From positions 62,001 to 126,000 of the forward strand of contig OY729432.1 of the NCBI GenBank assembly GCA_963422385.1: a DNA stretch of 64,000 nucleotides, in the 5' to 3' direction. Of this stretch, positions 43,086 through 52,848 are shown piece by piece; the first letter of the stretch is position 1; each line of letters opens with the position of its first letter. Both the position numbers and the translations under genes were made by a program. This stretch comes from JAJDTQ01 sp963422385. Its GTDB lineage: Bacteria > Desulfobacterota > Binatia > UBA9968 > JAJDTQ01. The notes below the pieces were generated by a model. It did not search any database, was not told the DNA's origin, and saw only the letters and a program-made list of their open reading frames with translations.

Positions 43086-44669
43086 TCAGTCATTCGCCAG
43101 CAAACGCCCCCTGCCCCATTCCTCGTGACGGAAGATCAGCGACTTGATCACCACCGGCACCGCCCTGGCGTCCGGCAACTCCTCGCCGATATCAACGAAG
43201 TCGAAGTCCTTGAGGTCGATGCCGTCGATGGAGATGACGCCGGTCCCGGGCAGGATTTCCTTGTCGATGATATTGCCTACCAGCTTGGCGATGTCGGCAT
43301 CGAACACCAGCACCAGATGGTGTCCCTGGCGGAGATGCTCCTTCATCCCCTCCACCACGCCCGTAGCCAGCGTCCGGATGAGCGGATATGAAGGGCCCAG
43401 ATCCCAGTGAAGCGCCAACGCCGCCGCGCGGTCGCCCTCGGTCATGTCGAAACGCTGGAGCGCGCTCTCGATGGAGCTCCGGACATCCTCCGTGGTCAAC
43501 GGCTCGGTCTGGCGGAAGTGCGGTGTAATCACCTGGAGGTTCCTCAGCGGCAGCACGGAGTCGTCGGACAGGAAAATGGTGTTGCCGCTCACCTGCACGG
43601 TGTACTGCGACGCGCCGATGACGGTGGCGCGGATACGCACGTCGGGTTCCTTGAACTCCCACGATTCACGGGTGGCCAGCTCCACGGCCCCGGCGCGGAT
43701 CTTCCGCCCGACGTGGTTGCCCAGATCTCCCTTGTCCGCGGTCTCGTAACCATAGACATATTCCGAGACCCCCCCGGAGAACTGGATGCAATGAATGGGG
43801 TCCTGGTAGGAGAGTGCCGGCGTGAGCATGATCTCCCGGGTCAGCGGCGACAGCGGCCCGCGCCCCAGCACCTCCAGGAGGCACCCGCTCAACGTGCCGG
43901 CCATGCGTTCCTTGTCGGCCTCCCCCAGCGTCTGGCCAAGGGCCAACGACAGGCCGATGGCATCACCGATGCGGGCCCCCGCGTCCTCGAGCCGGTTGAT
44001 CTTCCGGCTCTCGTCCAGGGCCACCAACCGGGCCCCCACCTCCAGCGCCGCCGTGTCCACCACCTGTCCGCCACGGGTGACGGCGACCTTGCTGGTGCCG
44101 CCGCCGACGTCCACGTTCATGCACGCGATGTCGTCGTCACGGGTGGACACCTCCACCGCACCGGAGCCGAAGGCGGCGAGGATCGCCTCGAGGTTGTGGC
44201 CGGCGGTGGCGCAAACGAACTTGCCCGCCTCCTCGGCGAACAAAGCCGCGATGGCCTCGGCGTTCTTCTTCTTGGCGGCCTCGCCGGTGACGATCAGGGC
44301 GCCGGTATCGATGTCCTGCCGCGTGAGGCCGGCGCGGGCGTATGCGTCATGGATGAACTCGTTGAGCTTCTCGGTATCGATGGTGAGCTTGTCCACGTAA
44401 GGCGTCAGCAGGATCGGCGATTCGTGGACGATTTCCCGCTTGATCACCACGAAACGGCTGGACAGGGAGATACCTTGCCGCCGGAGAATCAATCGGGAGA
44501 AGATGAGATGGGACGTCGACGAGCCGATATCGATGCCAACCGACGTGAGCGAGATCCGCTCGGACCGCCACATGGGGTGGTCTTCGTCGGGAAGAGGGAC
44601 GTCATCGTGGTCGTGGTCTTCGTGTCCTTCGTGACAGACGAGGGGCAGTTCCGTGGGGTCGCGGTCCAT
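43086..44669 (-). CDS. eutA: Ethanolamine ammonia-lyase reactivating factor EutA-like protein
   Basis: A 527-residue ASKHA-fold protein. VGIDIGSSTSHLIFSRL is phosphate loop 1, VNVDVGGGTSKVAVT loop 2, and SGGVSEYVYG a later adenosine-site motif, in the EutA arrangement. EutA exchanges damaged cobalamin on ethanolamine ammonia-lyase using ATP. EutB and EutC are not here, so the client enzyme is unclear. An unusual N-terminal extension, CHEGHEDHDHDD (residues 12-23), is His/Asp-rich and could bind metal. Start ATG 44669; a longer frame upstream lacks support. Confidence 0.85.
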   Translation of the reverse strand: MDRDPTELPLVCHEGHEDHDHDDVPLPDEDHPMWRSERISLTSVGIDIGSSTSHLIFSRLILRRQGISLSSRFVVIKREIVHESPILLTPYVDKLTIDTEKLNEFIHDAYARAGLTRQDIDTGALIVTGEAAKKKNAEAIAALFAEEAGKFVCATAGHNLEAILAAFGSGAVEVSTRDDDIACMNVDVGGGTSKVAVTRGGQVVDTAALEVGARLVALDESRKINRLEDAGARIGDAIGLSLALGQTLGEADKERMAGTLSGCLLEVLGRGPLSPLTREIMLTPALSYQDPIHCIQFSGGVSEYVYGYETADKGDLGNHVGRKIRAGAVELATRESWEFKEPDVRIRATVIGASQYTVQVSGNTIFLSDDSVLPLRNLQVITPHFRQTEPLTTEDVRSSIESALQRFDMTEGDRAAALALHWDLGPSYPLIRTLATGVVEGMKEHLRQGHHLVLVFDADIAKLVGNIIDKEILPGTGVISIDGIDLKDFDFVDIGEELPDARAVPVVIKSLIFRHEEWGRGRLLAND

Positions 44670-44819
44670 GCAACGGGGTCCTTTCAAGGGGTTCTTGCGG
44701 GGGAATGAAGGTGAAACGTCATGATAGCAGAACGCCCGGCGACTTGCCAGATTGGCCGCCACCGGAGCGGCCGCGGCGACACCGCGGTTTTTGGTTCGTT
44801 TGCACACGGCTCGATACCC

Positions 44820-44847
44820 TTGTGAATCCGGAAAAAAGTTCTAGAAT
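44820..44847 (+). promoter_or_regulatory. Candidate promoter of the DUF4175 operon
   Basis: TTGTGA (44820-44825), 16 bases containing an A-run, and TAGAAT (44842-44847), a five-of-six -10 match, 64 bases before the TTG start at 44911. Confidence 0.5.
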
Positions 44848-44910
44848 GGGTCCCACGGCTTACGCCGGGAACATGCTTTCTGCAATGGGCGCTTCGGCGA
44901 GGATCCTCGA

Positions 44911-47900
44911 TTGCACGAAGAAGACTACCGTCTGATAGACGATTTTCTGCGACGGTTCGCGAACCGGCTCCGAAGGGTGCAGGGCCTGGAAACGTTGTGC
45001 CTTGCCGGTACCGCGCTGGCCGTGCTGGCGGCCTTGGGCATGGGGGTCGACGCGGTCAAGGGGTTCCTGCCCTACGCGCCGCTGGCGTTCAGCATCCTTT
45101 CCGTCGCCACGCTGCTGGTGGCGACGGGACTCACGCTGCTGCGTTTTCTGCGGTCCCGTAGCCTGCCGTGGGCGGCCCGCGCCATCGAGAGGCAGCGGCC
45201 GGAGCTTCGCAACAACCTCATCAACTCGCTGCAACTCCACCCGCAGGTCGCGGATCCGGCCCGGCCGGCCGGGGCTTCCGCCCCGATGATTCTCGCGCTG
45301 ATCCGTCAGACCCGCGAGCAGATTCGCGGCATGCAAACGGAGGCGCTGGTGGACACCCGGCCGTTGCGGTCCAAGGCCCGGCTGCTGGCACTGGCGGCGG
45401 CGCCGGTGCTGGCACTGGCCGTGTGGCTGCCGGACTTCCCGGGCCGGACCCTGGCGCTGGTGACGCATCCGCTGGAGCACCTGCCGCCGGCGGACATCTT
45501 CATTCACGTGGCGACTGGAGACGTGCGGGTCATTCGTGGCGCCGCGGTCTCCGTCGAAGCGGTCACCTCCGGAGCCCGTCCCGACCGCGTGGAACTGGTG
45601 TTCAAGCCCGCGCGTCCCAAAGAGAGGGTTGAGGGGACACGGGCCGTGGCCATGGACCAGGCTCCCGACGGCCGGTACACGGCCGTGCTTCCCGAAGTCA
45701 CCGAAGACCTGGATTACCGCGTCGTCACCGGACCGTTCCAATCTCCGTGGCACAGCATCACCGCGGTGGAGCGTCCAGCCATCAACGACCTGAAGGTGAC
45801 GCTCTACCCGCCTCACTACACGGGCCTTCCCGACCAGACCTTCACCGGCGGCAACGTCCGCGGCGTCAAGGGTTCGACCCTGAGCTTTTCCGCCACCACG
45901 AACAGGGTCATGGCTTACGCCGTCGTCGCCCTGGATGACGGCCGAGAAGTACCGCTGAAGGTCGCCGGGGACACTGCCCGGGGCAGCGTCGTCCTGTTCC
46001 GCTCGCAGGGGTACCGCATTCGCGTCGAGGATGCCTTCGGCTTCGAGAATCTGCCCATTCCCCATGAGATGGTTGCCGTACCCGACAGCTTCCCCCTGGT
46101 GGAGTTGCTCAAGCCGGAGGAAGACCTGGAAGTGAACGGTGACGAGAGACTGGCCCTGGAATACCACGCCAGCGACGACTACGGGATCCGGCAGATCACC
46201 CTGGTGGCGGCTGTCGGGGAACGGGAAGAACGCATCCCGGTGTGGCGCGACGAGCTTGCGCGGACCCTCCGGGAGACGTTCATCTGGGACCTGGATACCA
46301 TTCGCCTCGAGGAGGGCGACGTCGTGGTCTATCATCTCGAGGTGCTGGACAACGATACCATCTCCGGTCCCAAGCTGGTCAAGTCGCGGCCCCTGAGCCT
46401 TCGCCTCAAGAACCTCAAGGCCGAGCATCGTCAAGTGGCCGAGATGATCCGGGATATCTCGGACAAGATGGTGGAACTCCTGGGCGATCACCTCGAAGCC
46501 CCCCCTGACGAACAAGCGCCGGACGACTCGGGTCGGCGGCTGGCGGAGGGGCTCGACCGAATGATGCAGCGCGTGGACGAGGCCATGCAGCGCACCCGCG
46601 TTGACCGCATCAGCGATTTCGCCACATGGTCCGACCTCGAGACGCTGAAGCGCAACCTCGAGCATGCGCGGAACGATCTCATGGAGAGGATGCGCCAGGC
46701 GGATTCGCCGGGCGAGCGGGAGCAGGCCCACGACGCCATGGCCACGGAGCTGGAGCGGCTGTCCATGCTCAGCGAGGACGTAAGCCGGCGCCTGGCGGGC
46801 CAGGACCTGGCGGCAAACGCCAGGGACATGGTCAAGGACCAGGAGCGCTTCCTGGATTCGCTGGAGAAGTTGAGAAGCGGCAACAAGGAACTCGACGAGG
46901 TGCTGAAGGAGCTGTCCAGGCTCTCACGGCAGATCCAGGAACTGCAGGCCTCGCTCATGCAGTTCGCACAACAGGTTCCCAACGAGTTCGTGAATCCCGC
47001 GACCCTGCGCAACATGCCGTTCGCCGACATGCAATCCATGATGGAACGGATCCGCCAGAAGCTCAGGGAAGGCGACATCCAGGGCGCCCTGCAAACGGCG
47101 CGGGAGTTTTTCAACCAGATGGCGCAACTGGCGGCTTCGCTCCGAAGCGGCCAGCAGCAGGCTCAAGGGGCCATGATGTCCCGCATGCAGGGGGCCATGA
47201 ACCGGTCCGGCAACGAGCTGCAACAAATCCTCCAGGAGCAGCAGGAAATCCTGCTGGGGACCGAGAACACCCACAAGGACGCCAATCGAGAGAGCGAAGC
47301 GCTGCGCGAGCAGGCCGTTCAGCAGCTTGCGGCAAGCGCGCAGGCCGACTTGGCGGTGCTGGCCCATCTGCTCGCCGCCCCCGACCTGGAGAGCGACCGG
47401 AAACGTCAGGCGGCGGAACGCGAGCGCAACGCCGCCATCCGCGGGCTGCTTTCGGGGCTGCGGGACATGGTCGAGAACCGGGACTTCGACGCGTTCACCA
47501 AACAATTCGGGGCGGTGACCGGGGAGCTCACTGAAATGGGCCCCCTTGACGGGGCGCAGGAAGCCGCCCTGGCCATGCTGGCGGCGCTGGCGCGGGAATA
47601 CCAGGCCATCGCGAGCCTCCCCGACCCGGAACTGACCCCGCCTCGGAAGAGCGCGGTCCGCGGCCTCGCCACCCGGGAGGACGTGCTGGAGAGGAGGACC
47701 GCCGACCTCGTGGAGCGGCTGCGACATCTGTTCCAGCTCTTCCCGTCGCTGGACCCGAAGATCGTCAACAACATCGCCGAGGCAGGCGAATTCATGGGCG
47801 AGGCCACCCACGAGCTGGGCTCGCTGCGGCCGGGACAGGCCATCCCGCCGGAACAGGAGGCCCTCAACCGCCTCTCCGAGTCGAGCCGGCAGATGCAGCA

Positions 47901-48201
47901 GGCGATGCAGCGGCTGGCGCAGCGGGGGCGGTTCGGGCGCGTGCCGCTGATGCACGTGTTTCGCCGGGGCCGGTTCCTGCCCTCCGGGCAGTTCCTTCCC
48001 CCGGCCGGGACTCCCGAGTTTCCCGGTCATGACATCGACGAGAACCTCACCGGCCTGGATACGGAGAAGTTCAAGCTTCCCGGCAAGGACGACTACAAGC
48101 CCGAGAGGTTTCGCAAGGAGGTCCTCGAGTCGCTGAAGCAGGGAGTGCCGGACCGGTACAAGGAACAGATCGAGCGCTATTTCAGGGAGCTGTCGCAATA
48201 G
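44911..48201 (+). CDS. DUF4175 family large membrane-anchored protein
   Basis: A 1096-residue protein with two membrane helices near residues 28-77 and a third near 153-172, then an extended periplasmic part with beta-rich domains up to about 500 and long helical coiled-coil stretches after that (for example 690-800, many Gln and Met). The pattern fits DUF4175 proteins, which commonly precede MoxR-type genes. Translation is assigned from TTG 44911 with AGGATCC upstream. A peptidase-MA/TPR protein and a MoxR ATPase follow, so it probably belongs to an envelope-associated MoxR system of unknown substrate. Confidence 0.8.
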   Translation: MHEEDYRLIDDFLRRFANRLRRVQGLETLCLAGTALAVLAALGMGVDAVKGFLPYAPLAFSILSVATLLVATGLTLLRFLRSRSLPWAARAIERQRPELRNNLINSLQLHPQVADPARPAGASAPMILALIRQTREQIRGMQTEALVDTRPLRSKARLLALAAAPVLALAVWLPDFPGRTLALVTHPLEHLPPADIFIHVATGDVRVIRGAAVSVEAVTSGARPDRVELVFKPARPKERVEGTRAVAMDQAPDGRYTAVLPEVTEDLDYRVVTGPFQSPWHSITAVERPAINDLKVTLYPPHYTGLPDQTFTGGNVRGVKGSTLSFSATTNRVMAYAVVALDDGREVPLKVAGDTARGSVVLFRSQGYRIRVEDAFGFENLPIPHEMVAVPDSFPLVELLKPEEDLEVNGDERLALEYHASDDYGIRQITLVAAVGEREERIPVWRDELARTLRETFIWDLDTIRLEEGDVVVYHLEVLDNDTISGPKLVKSRPLSLRLKNLKAEHRQVAEMIRDISDKMVELLGDHLEAPPDEQAPDDSGRRLAEGLDRMMQRVDEAMQRTRVDRISDFATWSDLETLKRNLEHARNDLMERMRQADSPGEREQAHDAMATELERLSMLSEDVSRRLAGQDLAANARDMVKDQERFLDSLEKLRSGNKELDEVLKELSRLSRQIQELQASLMQFAQQVPNEFVNPATLRNMPFADMQSMMERIRQKLREGDIQGALQTAREFFNQMAQLAASLRSGQQQAQGAMMSRMQGAMNRSGNELQQILQEQQEILLGTENTHKDANRESEALREQAVQQLAASAQADLAVLAHLLAAPDLESDRKRQAAERERNAAIRGLLSGLRDMVENRDFDAFTKQFGAVTGELTEMGPLDGAQEAALAMLAALAREYQAIASLPDPELTPPRKSAVRGLATREDVLERRTADLVERLRHLFQLFPSLDPKIVNNIAEAGEFMGEATHELGSLRPGQAIPPEQEALNRLSESSRQMQQAMQRLAQRGRFGRVPLMHVFRRGRFLPSGQFLPPAGTPEFPGHDIDENLTGLDTEKFKLPGKDDYKPERFRKEVLESLKQGVPDRYKEQIERYFRELSQ

Positions 48202-48265
48202 TCGAGAGCGGGAAGCGCGCGCCGCTGCCGCGCACCACCGCGGTCAGCCCGCCGCCGCCGGATCC

Positions 48266-49897
48266 ATGAGAAGATTCCCCACATGCTTCAACCACGCGCG
48301 CCGGGTGTATTTCCAGAGCGCAAAACCGCTCCTGTGGCTCACCGCGGCCCTTGCCATCGCCATCGCCTCCCCCGGACACACCGAGGGTCCGACGCCTGGC
48401 GGTACCGACGTCGAGACGGCCCGAGAGCTCCTGGGAGCCTGGCGGGTCGAGGATGCCCGGCTGGTGATCGAACGGCTCCTGGACGCACGTCCGCAATCCG
48501 TGGACGCGCTGGACCTGGCCGCGCTTCTGGCCTACTACGAAGGCGCCTACGCCAAGGCCCTCGCTACCGTGGAAAAGGCCCTGGCCATCCATGCCGAGGA
48601 CGACCGGCGCCAGGGCCTGCGGCTACTGCTGCAGCAGACCCATGACGTCGTCCGGCACTTCAAGCGCTATGAAAGCGACCATTTCCTGATCCACCTGCAC
48701 GAAGAGAGCGACGGCATCCTTGCGGAACCCGCTCTGGAGGCGCTGGAGCGGGCGCACCGGGAAGTGGGGCGCGCGCTGGGTTACCGGCCCCGGAGCAAGG
48801 TGCGGATCGAGATCGCCCCGGACGTGCAGTCCTTCACCGCCATCACGACCTTCACGCTCCGGGACATCGAAGAGACCGGCGCCATCGGATTGTGCAAGTT
48901 CAACAAGGTCATGGTCATCTCTCCGCGGGTCATGGCCCACGGATACCGCTGGCTCGATTCCCTCGTCCACGAGTACATCCACCTGGCCATCGTCGGCATG
49001 ACCCGGAACAAGGCGCCCATCTGGCTGCACGAAGGCATTGCCCGCTACTACGAAACCGTATGGCGGAAACCCGTTCAAGGGCCGCGGCCGGACTACCTGA
49101 CCCCGGCCAACGAGACCCTGCTGGCCACGGCCATCGAGCGGCAGGAATTCGTGAGCTTCAAGGACATGGAACCCTCGCTCATCCACCTCGACACCCCGGA
49201 GCAGGTTCAGCTCGCCTACGCCGAGGTGGCCTCGGCGGTGGACTACATCCGGCAGGCCAAGGGCCCCTCGGGAATCCGGGACGTGCTCTTCCGGGTGAAC
49301 CGCCTGTCCACTGCCGAGGCCATCGAGGCCGTCATGGGTGTGCCGCTGGACGGCTTCGAGGCCGACTGGCGGCGGTTCATCGAGGGACAGGGGCTCGCGG
49401 TGGTCCAGGGCAGCCGCATGCGCAGCTACAAGGTGGCCCGGGAGGGAGGACAGCCGGCAGCCGTGGAGCTGGACGAGATCCAGTCGGAGATCGCCAGGAA
49501 CCGGACCCATCTGGGCGACCGCCTGCGCCAGCGCGGCCGCCTTCGGGCCGCCGGCGCGGAGTATCGCCGGGCGCTCCGGGCCGGACCCGACTCCACCGTG
49601 ATTCTCAACCGGCTGGGCGAGACCCTGGTACAGGCACGGCGCTACCGGGAAGCCTTGCCGCACCTGGAGAAAGCCCGGTATCTCGACCCCGACCTGGTGC
49701 ATACCTACTACCTGATGGGCCGGCTTCACCATGAGGTCGGCGACCATGCACGGGCGCGCGGCGCCCTGCTGGAAGCGCTCCAGATCAACCCGTTCCATCC
49801 CGGCGTGTATCAAGTCCTCAGCGGGGTCTACGAGGCCGTGGGCGACGACGAAGGAGCGCGCAAGACCCGGCAGGTCATGAGGAAGCTACGCGGTTAG
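48266..49897 (+). CDS. Peptidase-MA-like metalloprotease with TPR repeats
   Basis: A 543-residue protein. After a hydrophobic N-terminal segment (about 21-36) comes a short TPR-like region, then a gluzincin domain with HEYIH (His235, Glu236, His239) and the third ligand Glu256 in WLHEGIARYYE. The C-terminal part (about 415-543) is a TPR array (LRQRGRLRAAGAEYRRAL, ARYLDPDLVHTYYLMGRLH). It is likely secreted or anchored and acts in the envelope. It sits between the DUF4175 and MoxR genes with short gaps, which indicates one operon. Confidence 0.85.
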   Translation: MRRFPTCFNHARRVYFQSAKPLLWLTAALAIAIASPGHTEGPTPGGTDVETARELLGAWRVEDARLVIERLLDARPQSVDALDLAALLAYYEGAYAKALATVEKALAIHAEDDRRQGLRLLLQQTHDVVRHFKRYESDHFLIHLHEESDGILAEPALEALERAHREVGRALGYRPRSKVRIEIAPDVQSFTAITTFTLRDIEETGAIGLCKFNKVMVISPRVMAHGYRWLDSLVHEYIHLAIVGMTRNKAPIWLHEGIARYYETVWRKPVQGPRPDYLTPANETLLATAIERQEFVSFKDMEPSLIHLDTPEQVQLAYAEVASAVDYIRQAKGPSGIRDVLFRVNRLSTAEAIEAVMGVPLDGFEADWRRFIEGQGLAVVQGSRMRSYKVAREGGQPAAVELDEIQSEIARNRTHLGDRLRQRGRLRAAGAEYRRALRAGPDSTVILNRLGETLVQARRYREALPHLEKARYLDPDLVHTYYLMGRLHHEVGDHARARGALLEALQINPFHPGVYQVLSGVYEAVGDDEGARKTRQVMRKLRG

Positions 49898-49930
49898 CGG
49901 CCAAGGACAATCGGAAGGAATCTCACCGCC

Positions 49931-50959
<1,029 letters not shown>

Positions 50960-51005
50960 ACGGCCGCGGCGCCTCGCCACAGGGCGGACACGGTCGCAAG
51001 TGGAC

Positions 51006-51665
51006 ATGACCGCCCGAAGTGCCCGGGTCCCCTCCATGCTGCTCCACTTCGATTACGACGGCGTCCTCGTCGACTCCTTCGACCAACTCCTGACCGCCTT
51101 CCGGCGGACGGCCGTGGGAACCGGACTGGGCCGTCTTCCGACCCGGAACGATTTCGAAACCATCGAAGACCTGAGCGCCACCGGCCTCGCCACGCTGCTG
51201 GGGGTGCCCGAGGGGCACATCAAAAGCTACACCCGGCGCATGCACGCCCTGCTCGAAGCCGACGGCTACGCGCCGGCCATGTTCCCGGGCATCCCCGATT
51301 TTCTGAAGACCCTGTCCGAGCGACACACCATCGTCGTCGTCACCTCCAACTACGACCACCTCGTCAGACGGGGGCTCTCCCTGAACGGCGTGGACGAGTG
51401 CGTCTCCCTGGTGCTCGACGCCGGACAGCCGGGCGCCAAGAGCGACAAGATCCGGCACGCACTGGAGCGCCTGGGCCATCGCCCGGAGGAAGGCTTCATG
51501 ATCGGCGACACCAGGGGCGACATCCGCCACGGCCGGCTTGCGGGCGTGCGAACCGCCGGCGTTACCTGGGGCTACCAGAACCGCAAGACCCTGGAGCGGG
51601 AATCCCCCGATGTCATCGTGGATTCGCCCGACGAGTTGTTACGGTTGTTGCTCGTAGCCGGGTAA
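51006..51665 (+). CDS. HAD-superfamily hydrolase
   Basis: A 219-residue haloacid dehalogenase-type phosphatase. Motif I is FDYDGVLVDS, with a cap domain after it; motif II is the Thr/Ser in VVTSNYDHL, motif III the Lys in GAKSDKIRHAL, and motif IV MIGDTRGD. The phosphoglycolate phosphatase group fits best. The start may be ATG 51006, GTG 51000 or ATG 51036, the last directly before the first strand. It begins 46 bases after the MoxR gene and may ride on that transcript. Confidence 0.85.
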   Translation: MTARSARVPSMLLHFDYDGVLVDSFDQLLTAFRRTAVGTGLGRLPTRNDFETIEDLSATGLATLLGVPEGHIKSYTRRMHALLEADGYAPAMFPGIPDFLKTLSERHTIVVVTSNYDHLVRRGLSLNGVDECVSLVLDAGQPGAKSDKIRHALERLGHRPEEGFMIGDTRGDIRHGRLAGVRTAGVTWGYQNRKTLERESPDVIVDSPDELLRLLLVAG

Positions 51666-51714
51666 GGCCAGCCGACGCCGGCGTGGTCACGGCAGAGCAC
51701 CACGTCGTATCCGG

Positions 51715-51744
51715 TTTACAGACCGGCGTGGAACGTCCTACCAT
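51715..51744 (+). promoter_or_regulatory. Candidate promoter of the aminotransferase gene
   Basis: TTTACA (51715-51720), 18 bases, TACCAT (51739-51744), 33 bases before the ATG at 51778, which also has AAAGGAG (51766-51771). Confidence 0.45.
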
Positions 51745-51777
51745 GGGGCGTCAGACAACATCCGAAAGGAGTGTCCC

Positions 51778-52707
51778 ATGGCAGAGCGCACGGCATACGT
51801 CAACGGCGAGTTCGTCCCCGAGAGCGGGGCGAGCGTTTCCATCTACGACCGAGGGTTCCTGTCCGGGCTGGGGGTATTCGAACGGACCCGAACCTTCCAG
51901 GGAGAGATATTTCACCTGGACCGGCACATCGCGCGGCTCTACCGATCTCTCAAGGCGATACGGCTGGACGCCGGCCTCACCGCCGACGAGATGTACGAGA
52001 CTACCGTGGAACTGGTGGGACAGAATCGCGGGCTGCTGGGTTCCGACGAGGACTACTTCGTGGGCCACTACGTCACCCGGGGACCGGACACCGCCGGCCG
52101 GGCCACGGTGGTGATCCTGTGCGAGCCCATCGGCTTCCACAAGTTCGCCCACCACTACATCTACGGCGGCCACGTGATCACCACCCACATTCGCGCCATC
52201 CCCACCCAGGTATGGGACCCGAAGATCAAGAGCACCAGCCGCATGCATCTATGGTTGGCGGAACAGCAGGCCCAGTTGGTGGACCCGGAGGCCTATGCGC
52301 TGCTGCTGAGCCTGGAGGGGAACGTCACCGAGCTCACCGCGGCGAATTTCTGGATCGTGCGCAACGGCGCGCTGGTCACCGCGCCGGTCCAGACCATTCT
52401 GTCAGGCGTGACCCGGGGCGCGGTGCTGGAAATCGCGCAGCACCTGGGTATCCCGGTGGATGAGACCCACTTCCAGTTGTACGACATCATGAACGCGGAT
52501 GAAGCGTTCATGACCACCACCTCACGCTGCGTGCTGCCGCTCACCCGCATCAACGGCAATGCCATCGGAGACGGCAAGCCCGGACCCGTGGTGGGACGGC
52601 TGCAAAAAGGCTGGACCGAGATGTTCGGGCACGACTTCGTGTATCAGGCGCTACGACACATCGACAAGGACAGGGTGCCGGAAGGAAGCGAGGCGGTACC
52701 GCTCTAG
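51778..52707 (+). CDS. Class IV PLP aminotransferase (branched-chain aminotransferase / ADC lyase-like)
   Basis: A 309-residue fold-type IV PLP enzyme. The N-terminal YVNGEFVPESGASVSIYDRG is typical, Lys151 in DPKIKSTSR is the Schiff-base lysine, and GNVTELTAANFWIV takes the place of the usual Glu-Ser-Asn phosphate-binding loop. Conventional members are IlvE, D-amino-acid aminotransferase, R-selective amine transaminase and aminodeoxychorismate lyase. The variant loop prevents a clean choice. It is transcribed alone from its own promoter, convergent with the sulfatase. Confidence 0.85.
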   Translation: MAERTAYVNGEFVPESGASVSIYDRGFLSGLGVFERTRTFQGEIFHLDRHIARLYRSLKAIRLDAGLTADEMYETTVELVGQNRGLLGSDEDYFVGHYVTRGPDTAGRATVVILCEPIGFHKFAHHYIYGGHVITTHIRAIPTQVWDPKIKSTSRMHLWLAEQQAQLVDPEAYALLLSLEGNVTELTAANFWIVRNGALVTAPVQTILSGVTRGAVLEIAQHLGIPVDETHFQLYDIMNADEAFMTTTSRCVLPLTRINGNAIGDGKPGPVVGRLQKGWTEMFGHDFVYQALRHIDKDRVPEGSEAVPL

Positions 52708-52779
52708 GAGCCTGTCCGAGTAAGTGAATCGTACAGCCAGATGTGGCTGAATCCCGCGTCTTCCGCCTGACGCGAATAC

Positions 52780-52797
52780 TCCATCCGCATGGATGGA
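52780..52797. terminator. Small hairpin between convergent aminotransferase and sulfatase genes
   Basis: TCCATCC (52780-52786) pairs with GGATGGA (52791-52797) around four bases. Location fits a shared terminator; there is no T-run. Confidence 0.25.
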
Positions 52798-52848
52798 TGC
52801 CGCGCGCGCAACCTTGGGCCGAGGTCCGGCCGGCGGCTCGTAACGGGA

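Noticed and set aside
52708..52760. GAGCCTGTCCGAG stretch as a second repeat family, similar strings near 21421 and 35243
   Set aside because: Only about ten bases are shared and one copy lies inside a gene; chance similarity is likely.
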